From assembly GCF_046600715.1 (NCBI RefSeq), contig NZ_JBJMAV010000009.1, positions 1 to 64,000 of the forward strand: DNA of 64,000 nucleotides, given 5' to 3'. Position 1 is the first letter of the stretch; the number at the start of each line of letters is the position of its first letter. Below, piece after piece: positions 31,949 to 40,325 of the stretch. The notes beneath the pieces were generated by a model. That model made no database searches. It was not told the DNA's origin and was given only the letters and a program-made list of their open reading frames with translations. This stretch comes from Lysobacter_C viscosus. GTDB lineage: Bacteria; Pseudomonadota; Gammaproteobacteria; Xanthomonadales; Xanthomonadaceae. Both the position numbers and the translations under genes were made by a program.

Positions 31949-34468
31949 CTACCCCAGCCGCGCGGCCAGATCCGCCAGCAACGCCGACAGCGCCGACTTG
32001 CGCTCGGCGGTGCGTCCACCACCCGCGGCCGTGGCGGTGGTGACCGCCGCGGACAGTGACTCGAGCCGGCGTGCCAGTGCAGCCCGGTCCACGGCCACGG
32101 GTGGTGTATCGAGCGCGGACATGGCGGCGTCCAGGGCAGCGCGCAGTTGCGAGGCCAGGGCGGCATCCAGCGCGCCACTGCGCTCGAGCTGGTCGACGTA
32201 GGCCGCGCCCACCATTGGCTCGGACGGCCAGGTGATCGCGAACTGCTGCTGCGGGTTGAATACCGCGTCGTCCACGGCCAGGGCGGCAGCGGCGATCTCG
32301 TTGGCGGTGATGAACTCGCTGGGTTCCAGCGCGAGCACGTCCAGCCCGCGGGCGATCTCCGAGCCGTAGATGCGCCCGTCGTAGTAGTACGCCGACCAGA
32401 AGCCGCCGGTGACCAGCTTATCGCTGCTGACCGGGCCGCGGTCGAAGTACGCGATTTCGAACGGGTTGGCCGAGTCGGTGAAGTCGATCACCGACAGCCC
32501 GCCCTGGTACCAGGCCTGGATGAACACGTCGCGGCCCGGCACCGGCACCACCGACCCGTTGTGCGCCACGCAGTTCTCGGTGACGGTCTGCGGCGCCGGC
32601 AGCTTGAAGTAGCTGCGGAACACCAGCTTGCCGTCGACGATGTCGTAGATGGCGTCCGCACCGTAGTTGAGCGGGTCCGATGCCCGGCAACGCGGCCGCC
32701 CACCGCCGCCCCACTCGTCGGTGAAGAGCACCTTGGTCCCGTCATTGTTGAAGGTCGCCGAATGCCAGTAGGCGAAGCCCGGGTCGATGACCGCGTCAAT
32801 GCGCGTGGGCTTCATCGGATCGGTGATGTCGAACAGGATGCCGTTGCCAGAGCAGGCGCCGGCCGCGATGTTGTTCTCCGGGAACACGGTGATGTCGTGG
32901 CAGTGGTCGGTCTCGTTGGTTTCCTGGGTCATGTCGCCGTGGTCGCCGCCGCGCCACAGGCCGGCCAGCGTTCCGGTCTCGTCGTCGGCGAACACCGCCG
33001 GGCTGTCGACGATGCGGGCTTTCGACGGGTCGGCCAGCGGGATCTCGATCACGTCGATGCGGAACAGTGCCGTGCGCTGGTCGCCGGCCAGTTCGTCGAC
33101 GCAGGACGCCAGTTCCTCCTGCTCGCGGACCGTGCTGGTGCCGGAGTTGTAGACGACGATGCGCTCGTCGTCGCTGGACACCACCGAGTGGGTATGCGAG
33201 CCGCGGCAGGTCTGCACCGCGCCGACCTGTCGGGGCCGGGCCAGGTCGCTGATGTCGAACACGCGCAGTCCGCGGAAGCGCTGTGCCGATACGTCTTCGA
33301 TGACGCCCTGCAGGCCGCAGTCCAGCCGGCCGCGGTTTTCCTGCGCCGACATCAGCAGCAGGTCGCCGACGATGGACACGTCGCCCTGGCCGCCGGGGCA
33401 CACCACCGAGCTGACCAGCGCCGGCACGCCGTCGGCGCCCAGGCGGTAGGCATTGAAGCCGTGGTAGTTGCCGACCACCAGCACGTCGCCGGAAAACGCC
33501 ATGTCGGTGTTGGCAAAGCTCAACAGTCCGCTGCGCCCCTTGCCGGTGGATTCGCCCTTGAAGCGCTTGAATGCCTGCTCGCGCTGCTTCCTGGCCAGCG
33601 CTTCCTCGTCCTTCTCCTTGTCCTTGCCCTTGTCCGCTTCTTCGTCGTCGTCCACCGGCTCCAGCGGCAGGCCGGCCGGATTCTCCGGGTCGAAGAAGCC
33701 CGCCGGCTTGGGCAGCGTGGCAACCAGCCTGAGGTTGGAAATGGCCTCGCCGGCGTCGCGGAAACCGGCCGCCAGGCCGGTGCGAGGATCGGTGCTGACG
33801 GTGGCCAGCAGCGCGGTCATGCGCTCGATTTCCGAAGCCTGGTCGTTGCTGACGTCGTTGACGAATTCCAGCAGCGTCGGATCGTAGGCAGAGCCGGACT
33901 GCTCCAGCAGTTCCTCGACCATCTTCAGTGCACCGGCGTGGTGGCCGATCATCAGCTGCAGGAACTGGCGGTCGAAGTCGGGCCCTTCGGCCCGGGCCAG
34001 CGCTGCCATCTCCGCCGCCGACACCATGCCGGCCATCTTGTGCGCGGTGTGCATGGCCGCATGCGCCCGCGGGTCCGGCACGGTTTCGCCGCGCGCCGCC
34101 AGCCACTGCTGCATGAAGGCAATCTCGTCGCGCTGCGAGGCCTCGATGCGGCCGGCCGCGTCGACCAGCTCCGGGGAATTGGTCCGCTCGCCCACCAGCG
34201 CTGCAAGTTCCAGCGCCTGGTGGTGGTGCGGAATCATGTCCTGCATGAACCGCACGTCGGCCGCCGAGTAACGCGACGCGGCGATCCTCACCGCTTCGTC
34301 GGCCGAAAGCTCGCGGGACGCCTCGCCGGGCGCGCCCGGGTTGACGATGCTTACCTGCGCCACGGCCGGCGCGAACGGCGCGGCCAGCACGGCAGCCAGC
34401 AGCGAGGACGGCAACACGCGCAGCGCGCGTGCACGGGGCGACGTGGACGGAATCCGCGGTCGGGTCAT
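31949..34468 (-). CDS. Exported DUF305 - LVIVD beta-propeller fusion protein
   Basis: An 839-residue exported protein with a signal peptide to about residue 38 (AVAQ). The N-terminal DUF305 (ferritin-like) part shows MIPHHHQAL (78-86) and MIGHHAGALKM (172-182), metal-ligand-like His motifs often linked with copper. A charged Lys/Glu/Asp linker lies near 270-305. Then comes a repeat region of the LVIVD type (GDVLVVGNYHGFNAYRLG, GLRVFDISDLARPRQVG, NGILFDITDPMKPTRID, GLSVIDFTDSANPFEIAYF), predicted to fold as a propeller. The tail near 770-839 is Ala-rich helical. Function is unknown; metal binding at the surface is plausible. Confidence 0.82.
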   Translation of the reverse strand: MTRPRIPSTSPRARALRVLPSSLLAAVLAAPFAPAVAQVSIVNPGAPGEASRELSADEAVRIAASRYSAADVRFMQDMIPHHHQALELAALVGERTNSPELVDAAGRIEASQRDEIAFMQQWLAARGETVPDPRAHAAMHTAHKMAGMVSAAEMAALARAEGPDFDRQFLQLMIGHHAGALKMVEELLEQSGSAYDPTLLEFVNDVSNDQASEIERMTALLATVSTDPRTGLAAGFRDAGEAISNLRLVATLPKPAGFFDPENPAGLPLEPVDDDEEADKGKDKEKDEEALARKQREQAFKRFKGESTGKGRSGLLSFANTDMAFSGDVLVVGNYHGFNAYRLGADGVPALVSSVVCPGGQGDVSIVGDLLLMSAQENRGRLDCGLQGVIEDVSAQRFRGLRVFDISDLARPRQVGAVQTCRGSHTHSVVSSDDERIVVYNSGTSTVREQEELASCVDELAGDQRTALFRIDVIEIPLADPSKARIVDSPAVFADDETGTLAGLWRGGDHGDMTQETNETDHCHDITVFPENNIAAGACSGNGILFDITDPMKPTRIDAVIDPGFAYWHSATFNNDGTKVLFTDEWGGGGRPRCRASDPLNYGADAIYDIVDGKLVFRSYFKLPAPQTVTENCVAHNGSVVPVPGRDVFIQAWYQGGLSVIDFTDSANPFEIAYFDRGPVSSDKLVTGGFWSAYYYDGRIYGSEIARGLDVLALEPSEFITANEIAAAALAVDDAVFNPQQQFAITWPSEPMVGAAYVDQLERSGALDAALASQLRAALDAAMSALDTPPVAVDRAALARRLESLSAAVTTATAAGGGRTAERKSALSALLADLAARLG

Positions 34469-34603
34469 GGAGGGGATCCTGTGGCCGGATGGTGAATCGG
34501 CGCATCGCGCGCCGCGGCTGGCGAATCTAGCAGAACCGGAAAAACGGAAACGGGGCGGGGCCTCAATCCGGGACGGGTCGCCCTCCGGGACAGCCCTGCA
34601 TCG

Positions 34604-35797
34604 TCAGGAGAATCCGATGTGGATGCACATGCGCCCCGGTTCCGGAAGCAGCTCGACATGCCAGCCCACCCTTGATGCCAAGCGATCGACGATGCCACGT
34701 CCGAACCCGAACCCGGGCGCATCGGCGCCCGTAACCACCGTGTTGGTGATCACGACCCCGTTTTCGACGCCGCCGATGTGCACCGCGCCCGTTCCGTGCT
34801 GGATGGCGTTGAGCAGCAGGTTGGCCAGAATGACTTCGGCGACCTCCACCGGGCCGCGAAACACGAGGTCCGCGCGCAGGTCGACGCTGATTCGCACGGC
34901 GACGCTGGCTGCCATGGGACCCAGTTCATCGACCAGGGCACGCACCAGCGGGAGAACGGGCTGGACGGCCGCTGGACCGGGCTCGCGATCCGTCGCCAGC
35001 CAGAGCACGGCGTGGGCGGCCCGGCCAAGCCGCGCGATGGCCCGCGACAGACGTGCCTGTGCCAAGCGGTCCCGGGGACTGTCCTGGAGCAAGGCCAGGC
35101 TCGTCCGCGCCGACTGCAGCGGGGTGCGCAGTTCGTGCCCCAGATAGGCGAGTGCCTGGCGTTCGTGCTCGACGGCCACCAGCTGCGCCTTCCAGACGTC
35201 AGCGTGCATTTCGAGCAGGCGCCTGAACTCGAGGATCGGCTGGGCCTGCGCGAGCTCGCGAAGCCGTGCGGGATCCGGCGTCTTCCTCACGTCGTCTATC
35301 ACCTGCGCCGCCTGGCGGGTGACGCGCCCCACGAACGCCTGCGCAAGCGCCGCCGCGGCGAGCAGGGTCAACGCCGTGAGCCCCAGCACCAACAGCAGGC
35401 CCGTGCCCAGTTGTGGGGTCACGGTGAGCTGGTCGGTCACGTCGTAGACCACCACCAGCCGTCCCCGGTGCGGCGTGTCAACCAGCAGCAGGTGAACATA
35501 GCGGCGATCGGCGCGTCGCATCTCGAAGGGCTCGCCTGCCTCGACGAACGGCAGCCGGGCGTGGATGTCGAGCGGCACCTCCGCCAGCCGATAGACGGAG
35601 AACCCGGCGGGTAGCCGCGTGACGCCCGGCGTGGCCGATGACACGGAGCGCGCAGCGGCCTCGAGCTGGCGATCGATGAAGCTGTCTTCAAGCAGGAACA
35701 GCAGGAGCAGGCCCAAGGAGGCGAACAGCAGCGCCACGCAGGCCGCAAAGCCCAGCCAGCGCCGCACCAGCAGTGCCTTCAGGCTACGTGCCCGCAT
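34604..35797 (-). CDS. Sensor histidine kinase with divergent ATPase domain
   Basis: A 397-residue membrane kinase. Helices lie at about 15-36 and 132-155 with a periplasmic sensor of about 95 residues between them. The DHp phosphosite is LGHELRTPLQ (H221). The ATPase part keeps the N-box (NLLLNAIQHG, about 326-335) and a GFGFGRG lid, but where DxGxG is expected the sequence reads ITNTVVTGADAPG. That places it in the divergent group with N in place of D, or makes it weakly active. Its start overlaps the response-regulator stop by 14 bases. Confidence 0.88.
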   Translation of the reverse strand: MRARSLKALLVRRWLGFAACVALLFASLGLLLLFLLEDSFIDRQLEAAARSVSSATPGVTRLPAGFSVYRLAEVPLDIHARLPFVEAGEPFEMRRADRRYVHLLLVDTPHRGRLVVVYDVTDQLTVTPQLGTGLLLVLGLTALTLLAAAALAQAFVGRVTRQAAQVIDDVRKTPDPARLRELAQAQPILEFRRLLEMHADVWKAQLVAVEHERQALAYLGHELRTPLQSARTSLALLQDSPRDRLAQARLSRAIARLGRAAHAVLWLATDREPGPAAVQPVLPLVRALVDELGPMAASVAVRISVDLRADLVFRGPVEVAEVILANLLLNAIQHGTGAVHIGGVENGVVITNTVVTGADAPGFGFGRGIVDRLASRVGWHVELLPEPGRMCIHIGFS

Positions 35798-36485
35798 CGG
35801 CTGCTCCGAAACGGTACCCGACGCCGCGCACGGTCTCGACCAGCGGCGCGCCGAAGGCCCTGCCCAACGCCTGCCGCAGTTCGTAGATGTGCATCCGCAG
35901 CGGATCGCTCGCGGGCGGTGAGTCGCCCCACAGCAGTGCGTTCAACTCGTCGCGCGTAACGCTCCCCGGGCTCGCGTCCATGAGCCGGCGAAGGATCAGC
36001 ACCGCCGTGGCATGGAGCACCAGTCGGCCGCCAGGTCCCGTCAGCAGCGCGGCGTTGGCATCGAGGCTGAAGTCACCGGCCCGGACCAGCATGCCGCCAG
36101 ATGCGGGAATGTGGTGCGCCAGTGCCCTGATCCGCGCCAGGAGTTCGGCCGGAGCGAACGGTTTGACCATGTAGTCGACGCCCCCGGCCTCGAAGCCGCG
36201 GAGCTTGTCGTCCAGCGCGCCGCGGGCGGTGAGGAAGAGCACGGGAGACCGCAGCCCCTGGTCCTTCAGCGCCCGGCACAGGGCGACGCCATCGCCGTCC
36301 GGCAGCTGCACGTCGAGCACCACGACGTCGAACGTCGCGTCGAGCGCGAGCCGGCGCGCCTCGCGCGCGGTGTACGCGAAGTCCACCACCACACCATGCT
36401 GCTCGAGGTAGGCACCCAGACCTGCCGCGACGTCCAGGTCGTCTTCGACCAGCAGCACACGGACGGCAGCGGGGCTCAGGGGCAT
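35784..36485 (-). CDS. OmpR/PhoB-family response regulator
   Basis: A 233-residue two-component regulator. The receiver has VEDD near 13-16, D58 in VLDVQLPDGDG, T86 in FLTARG and K in VKPFAP. The C-terminal winged helix shows LILRRLMDASPGSVTRDELNALLWG and the OmpR-typical RMHIYELRQALG followed by ETVRGVGYRF. It is the first gene of a two-gene operon with the sensor kinase. The DJ-1/PfpI gene starts nearby upstream on the same strand with only nine bases between, so all three may be cotranscribed. Confidence 0.94.
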   Translation of the reverse strand: MPLSPAAVRVLLVEDDLDVAAGLGAYLEQHGVVVDFAYTAREARRLALDATFDVVVLDVQLPDGDGVALCRALKDQGLRSPVLFLTARGALDDKLRGFEAGGVDYMVKPFAPAELLARIRALAHHIPASGGMLVRAGDFSLDANAALLTGPGGRLVLHATAVLILRRLMDASPGSVTRDELNALLWGDSPPASDPLRMHIYELRQALGRAFGAPLVETVRGVGYRFGAADAGT

Positions 36486-36494
36486 GCGCGATTC

Positions 36495-37538
36495 TCAATG
36501 GGCGAGCTGTTGCAGACGGTAGGCCTCGCCGAGGCGGCCTTCCATGGTTGCGAGCAACGCGTGCATGAGGACCAGCCGCTTGTCGACGCTTCCCATGCCG
36601 TCACGCACCGCGGCCGCAGCGGTTGCACCATCGCGGTGGAACGCCGCGAGGACGGCGACGGCCCGTTCCTCCCGGGTGGATTCCCTCGCCACGGGCTCGA
36701 AGCCCAGCGCACGGATCATCCCCTCGGCGACGGACCATGTCGACCAGGGATTCTGGCCGGTGACCAGCCGGCCATCGACCACGGTGTGGTCCAGGTACTT
36801 CGGCCCCTTGCTGAATACGCCCGCCTGGGCGGTGAGCACGTCCTCGAGCAGGAACGGAAAGACCTCCCTCGCGTTCCTGATCAGGAACAGCTCCTCCTCG
36901 TTGGTGAAGCCCGTCACCCGTCTGCCTGCCAGCAGCTTCTGCCCGCTGGCGAGGGTCACGTCGATCAGCGCGGCGGGCCCGTGGCAGACCGCGCCGACCA
37001 CGCCGCCGGCATCGTGGATCGACGCGGCAACGCGCCGTACGTCGGGATTGCCCGCGAAGTCGAACATCGGGCCCTTGCCGCCCACGAAATACACCGCTGA
37101 GTACCGCGAAGGGTCGACCTGGGCGAGCGCGAGCGTGTTCGAGAGGCGCTCCTGGGCGTCGGCATCGTTGAGGAAGGCGTAGTCGACGTCGATCAGCTCG
37201 TCGTCCATCCGGACCGGCGGGCGTCCGCCCATGGGGCTGGCGATCTCGACCTCGAAGCCGTTGGCAATGAACGTGTAGTACGCGCGGGACAGCTCCGTGA
37301 GCTCCAGTCCGGCTGCCACTTCGCCCGACTTCGCGGTGCTGGTGACCACCGCGAGGATGCGCCCCCGGAACTGCTGCCGCTCGCCCTGGAGCATCGCCAG
37401 CTGGCCGGGCACGGTGCCGGGGTCGGCCAGCGGTTGGCTGGCCAGGTCCAGGCTGCGTAGGTAGGCCGCGCCCGCGCCCCCCAGCAACGCGAGTAACACC
37501 ACCGTCCCACCCAGTAGCCGCTGCATACACGTGCCCAT
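36495..37538 (-). CDS. Membrane-anchored DJ-1/PfpI family protein
   Basis: A 347-residue protein with a hydrophobic N-terminal anchor (about residues 8-26) and a class I glutamine amidotransferase-like domain at 58-275. GAVCHGPAAL carries the nucleophile elbow (C185-H186), and the conserved upstream acid lies in the ELTELSRAYYTF or following region. FVGGKGPMFDF is typical of Hsp31-like chaperone/glyoxalase members. The last 70 residues are helical and specific to this subgroup. Likely periplasmic face, protease-like or deglycase activity not demonstrable from sequence. It leads the operon with the two-component genes. Confidence 0.84.
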   Translation of the reverse strand: MGTCMQRLLGGTVVLLALLGGAGAAYLRSLDLASQPLADPGTVPGQLAMLQGERQQFRGRILAVVTSTAKSGEVAAGLELTELSRAYYTFIANGFEVEIASPMGGRPPVRMDDELIDVDYAFLNDADAQERLSNTLALAQVDPSRYSAVYFVGGKGPMFDFAGNPDVRRVAASIHDAGGVVGAVCHGPAALIDVTLASGQKLLAGRRVTGFTNEEELFLIRNAREVFPFLLEDVLTAQAGVFSKGPKYLDHTVVDGRLVTGQNPWSTWSVAEGMIRALGFEPVARESTREERAVAVLAAFHRDGATAAAAVRDGMGSVDKRLVLMHALLATMEGRLGEAYRLQQLAH

Positions 37539-37596
37539 GTGCCGGTTCCTCGCCTGTGTCGATAAGCCAACGCTAGCGAGGCGAGGTAGGCCGAAT

Positions 37597-37614
37597 ATCA
37601 GCCCATGGCCTGAT
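37597..37614. promoter_or_regulatory. Imperfect 18-base palindrome in a divergent promoter region
   Basis: ATCAG-CCCATGGC-CTGAT matches its reverse complement at 16 of 18 positions. It lies in the middle of the 198-base gap between the PfpI and amidohydrolase genes and could bind a dimeric regulator. Confidence 0.35.
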
Positions 37615-37736
37615 CTACGGTTTACAAGTGTCGTGCAGCATCCGCCAGGTGGCCGCTACCCGGTGGGATGACCACCGGGTCCTTGCGAGCGTGTGTCCTG
37701 CCTTACCCCCTCTTCGCGCATCCCCGGATTGACCCA

Positions 37737-39293
37737 ATGCTCAGGAAACTGCTCCTCGCCAGCGCCGCCGGAATGGGCCTGCTGCTGCTGGTCACGGCCG
37801 CCCTCTTGATGGCGCCGTTGCCAATGACGCCAGGCGTAGGTGTCTCCGGCGACTTCCTCGTGCGGAATGTTGCCGTAGTCGATGTCGGTCGGGGCGCGGT
37901 CCGCCACGGGCAGGATGTCGTCCTGCGGGATGGACGCATCGAGGCCGTCCGGCCGACGGGAACTGCCCAACCGGACGGATCGCTGACGACGATCGACGGC
38001 AGTGGCAAGTACCTGATGCCCGGCCTGTGGGACATGCACACGCACGCGTTGAAGATATCGCCCCAGTACACGCATCCACTGTTCATTGCGAACGGCGTCA
38101 CCGGAGTCCGCGACATGTCCGGATGCATGTCCGAGCCCGACAGCTTCCTTGCCTGCATCGAGGATCGCCAGGCGTGGAACCGGGCGCTGGAGCGTGGCGA
38201 AAGCCTCGCCCCCCGGTACGTCCTGCAGACCGGCTTCAAGATCAACGGCGGCGCCGAGGTGCCCGAAGGCTACCCGGCGTTCTTCAAGGCGCGAAATGCT
38301 GCGGAGGTTCGCCAGCTGGTGACCTTCTACCGGCACGCGGGCGCGGATTTCCTGAAGACGTATTCCGAACTCACGCCGGCCAACTACCAGGCGCTCGCGG
38401 TCGAGGCGCGGCGGCAGGGGCTGGGTCTCGCCGGGCACCGCCCGCTGCGCGTTCCACTGCAGGACATGCTGGCCGCAGGGCATCGCAGCGTCGAGCATCC
38501 CCGCATGTTCTACGAGGAATGCTTTCCCGGCGCCGCCGCATTCCGCGCACTGCCCGATCCCGCGGCGGCGTACGACACCGCGCTTCGCTGGCGGATGGTC
38601 AACGAGCACGACAGCAGGCAATGCGCGGACCTGATGGCGGTGATGGCGCGCAGCCAGACCTGGTGGACCCCCACCTTGCAGGTGCTCGGGATGGGCGCAC
38701 GTGCCGGCGACGAGGCGTTCCGGACCGATCCCCGCCTGAAGTACGTCCCGGTGCTGTTCACCAGGCTGCTGTGGACGCCGGATGCCGACCGCATGGCGGT
38801 GCAGCCGATGGATGCCGACGGTCGGGAGCAGTACACCACCCTGTACCGAATGGCCGTGGGCCACGTCGGGCAAGCGCACGCTGCAGGGGTGAAGATCCTG
38901 GCCGGCACCGATGCCGGGGACACCTACGTATTCCCGGGTTTTGGCATCCACGACGAGCTGGTGGAGTTCGTCCGTGCGGGTCTGACGCCGGCGGACGCCA
39001 TCAGGAGTGCAACGCTCGATGCGGCGGTGTTCGCCCGCCTGGACGATGACTTCGGATCGATCGAAACAGGCAAGGCCGCCGACTTGCTGCTGCTCGACGC
39101 CAATCCGCTCGATGACGTACGGCATACGCGCCGAATCGCCGGCCTGTTTTTCAGCGGCAAATACCTTGATCGCGCCGCCCTCGACGAACTGCTCGCGTTC
39201 GCCGAGCAGCAGGCGGGAAGCGTCCGCACCAATCTCCACCTGCTGTGGGGTGGGCTCAGCAGCCCGCTGCTTCGGGTGCAGGCGGCTGATTGA
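37737..39293 (+). CDS. Amidohydrolase family protein, membrane-anchored or exported
   Basis: A 518-residue metal-dependent hydrolase. An N-terminal hydrophobic segment (about 4-28) suggests export or anchoring. The imidazolonepropionase-like amidohydrolase fold is shown by YLMPGLWDMHTH (H101, H103 as metal ligands), a candidate bridging Lys in DFLKTYSEL, AGHRPLR and SVEHPR as further His ligands, and AGTDAGDTYVFPG with the catalytic Asp. KAADLLLLDANPLDDV is the typical composite-domain end. ATG 37737 fits the signal segment. Substrate unknown; related enzymes cleave dipeptides or cyclic amides. Confidence 0.87.
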   Translation: MLRKLLLASAAGMGLLLLVTAALLMAPLPMTPGVGVSGDFLVRNVAVVDVGRGAVRHGQDVVLRDGRIEAVRPTGTAQPDGSLTTIDGSGKYLMPGLWDMHTHALKISPQYTHPLFIANGVTGVRDMSGCMSEPDSFLACIEDRQAWNRALERGESLAPRYVLQTGFKINGGAEVPEGYPAFFKARNAAEVRQLVTFYRHAGADFLKTYSELTPANYQALAVEARRQGLGLAGHRPLRVPLQDMLAAGHRSVEHPRMFYEECFPGAAAFRALPDPAAAYDTALRWRMVNEHDSRQCADLMAVMARSQTWWTPTLQVLGMGARAGDEAFRTDPRLKYVPVLFTRLLWTPDADRMAVQPMDADGREQYTTLYRMAVGHVGQAHAAGVKILAGTDAGDTYVFPGFGIHDELVEFVRAGLTPADAIRSATLDAAVFARLDDDFGSIETGKAADLLLLDANPLDDVRHTRRIAGLFFSGKYLDRAALDELLAFAEQQAGSVRTNLHLLWGGLSSPLLRVQAAD

Positions 39294-39383
39294 TCAGTTC
39301 CCGGCCGGACCGGGGCCTCACCCTATCGGGTGTTCCGGCGGGCTCCTCGCCGTCCGTGCCAAAAGACACATGTGGTTCGGTGT

Positions 39384-39402
39384 GGTAGGTAGCTACCATA
39401 CC
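39384..39402. promoter_or_regulatory. Palindrome upstream of ABC transporter genes
   Basis: The perfect 10-base palindrome GGTAGCTACC (39388-39397) is flanked by GGTA on the left and TACC on the right with one extra A, giving an almost 19-base inverted repeat 38 bases before the ATPase ATG. It is a likely regulator binding site, but no regulator gene is adjacent. Confidence 0.5.
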
Positions 39403-39440
39403 GCTACAGTTGGCACGGGCCGACGGACCGGACACCTCTC

Positions 39441-40325
39441 ATGGGCACCTGCACGCTGGAACTGGACAACGTCGGATTTCGCTACAAGGGCGGGCACGAC
39501 GCACTTTCCGGGGTCTCGCTTCGACTCGAACGCGGCATCGTCGGCCTGCTGGGCCCCAACGGCGCCGGCAAGTCCACCTTGATGCGCATCCTCGCCACTC
39601 TGGCGAAGCCCTCCCAGGGCCGCGTGCAATGGAATGGCGAGGACACCGCGAGCCGCCCGAATCCACTACGCCGCACCCTGGGCTACCTGCCGCAGGATTT
39701 CGGCGTCTATCCGATGCTGAGTGCGCGCGAGTTCCTGAGCTATCTCAGTGCGGTGAAAGGCATTTCGGCGAATGCTGCCGCCGCGCGTGTCGAGCAATGC
39801 CTTGCGCAGGTCGGCCTGTCCGACGCCGCCGACCGCCGCCTCGGCGAGTTTTCGGGCGGCATGCGCCAGCGGGTGGGCATTGCGCAAGCGCTGCTGAACG
39901 ACCCGAAGTTGCTCATCGTCGACGAGCCTACTGTTGGCCTGGACCCGGAAGAGCGACTGCGCTTCCGCCATTTGCTGAGCGATCTCGCCGTCGACCGGCT
40001 GGTGATCCTGTCCACGCACATCGTCTCCGACATCGAAGCCAGCGCGGGTTCGCTCGCGATCATGGCCAAGGGCCGGCTGCTGTTCGCCGGCACGCCCGAG
40101 GCATTGATCGAGGGTGCGGCCGGCCACGTGTGGGAATGGACGGTGCCCGCTGACGAAGTCGCCGCCGTCCGCGCACGCCATGTCACCACGGGTTCGCAGC
40201 GCCGCGCCGACGGCGTGCGCCTGCGCCTGGTGGCCGAACGCGCGCCCTCAGCCGACGCCGCGCCCGTTGCCGCCACGCTGGAGGACGCGCATCTGTGGTT
40301 GGTTGCCCGCGGGGAGAACTGCTGA
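39441..40325 (+). CDS. ABC transporter ATP-binding protein
   Basis: A 294-residue ATPase of the ABC-2 exporter type. Walker A GPNGAGKST is near residue 37, the Q-loop is in YLPQDFGVYP, the signature FSGGMRQR, Walker B LLIVDEPTVGLDP and the switch His in LSTHIVSDIE. About 75 residues follow the ATPase core as a family-specific extension. Its stop overlaps the permease ATG by one base. Together with the next gene it forms a pair resembling the YtrB/EcsA or bacitracin-type exporters; substrate unknown. Confidence 0.92.
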   Translation: MGTCTLELDNVGFRYKGGHDALSGVSLRLERGIVGLLGPNGAGKSTLMRILATLAKPSQGRVQWNGEDTASRPNPLRRTLGYLPQDFGVYPMLSAREFLSYLSAVKGISANAAAARVEQCLAQVGLSDAADRRLGEFSGGMRQRVGIAQALLNDPKLLIVDEPTVGLDPEERLRFRHLLSDLAVDRLVILSTHIVSDIEASAGSLAIMAKGRLLFAGTPEALIEGAAGHVWEWTVPADEVAAVRARHVTTGSQRRADGVRLRLVAERAPSADAAPVAATLEDAHLWLVARGENC

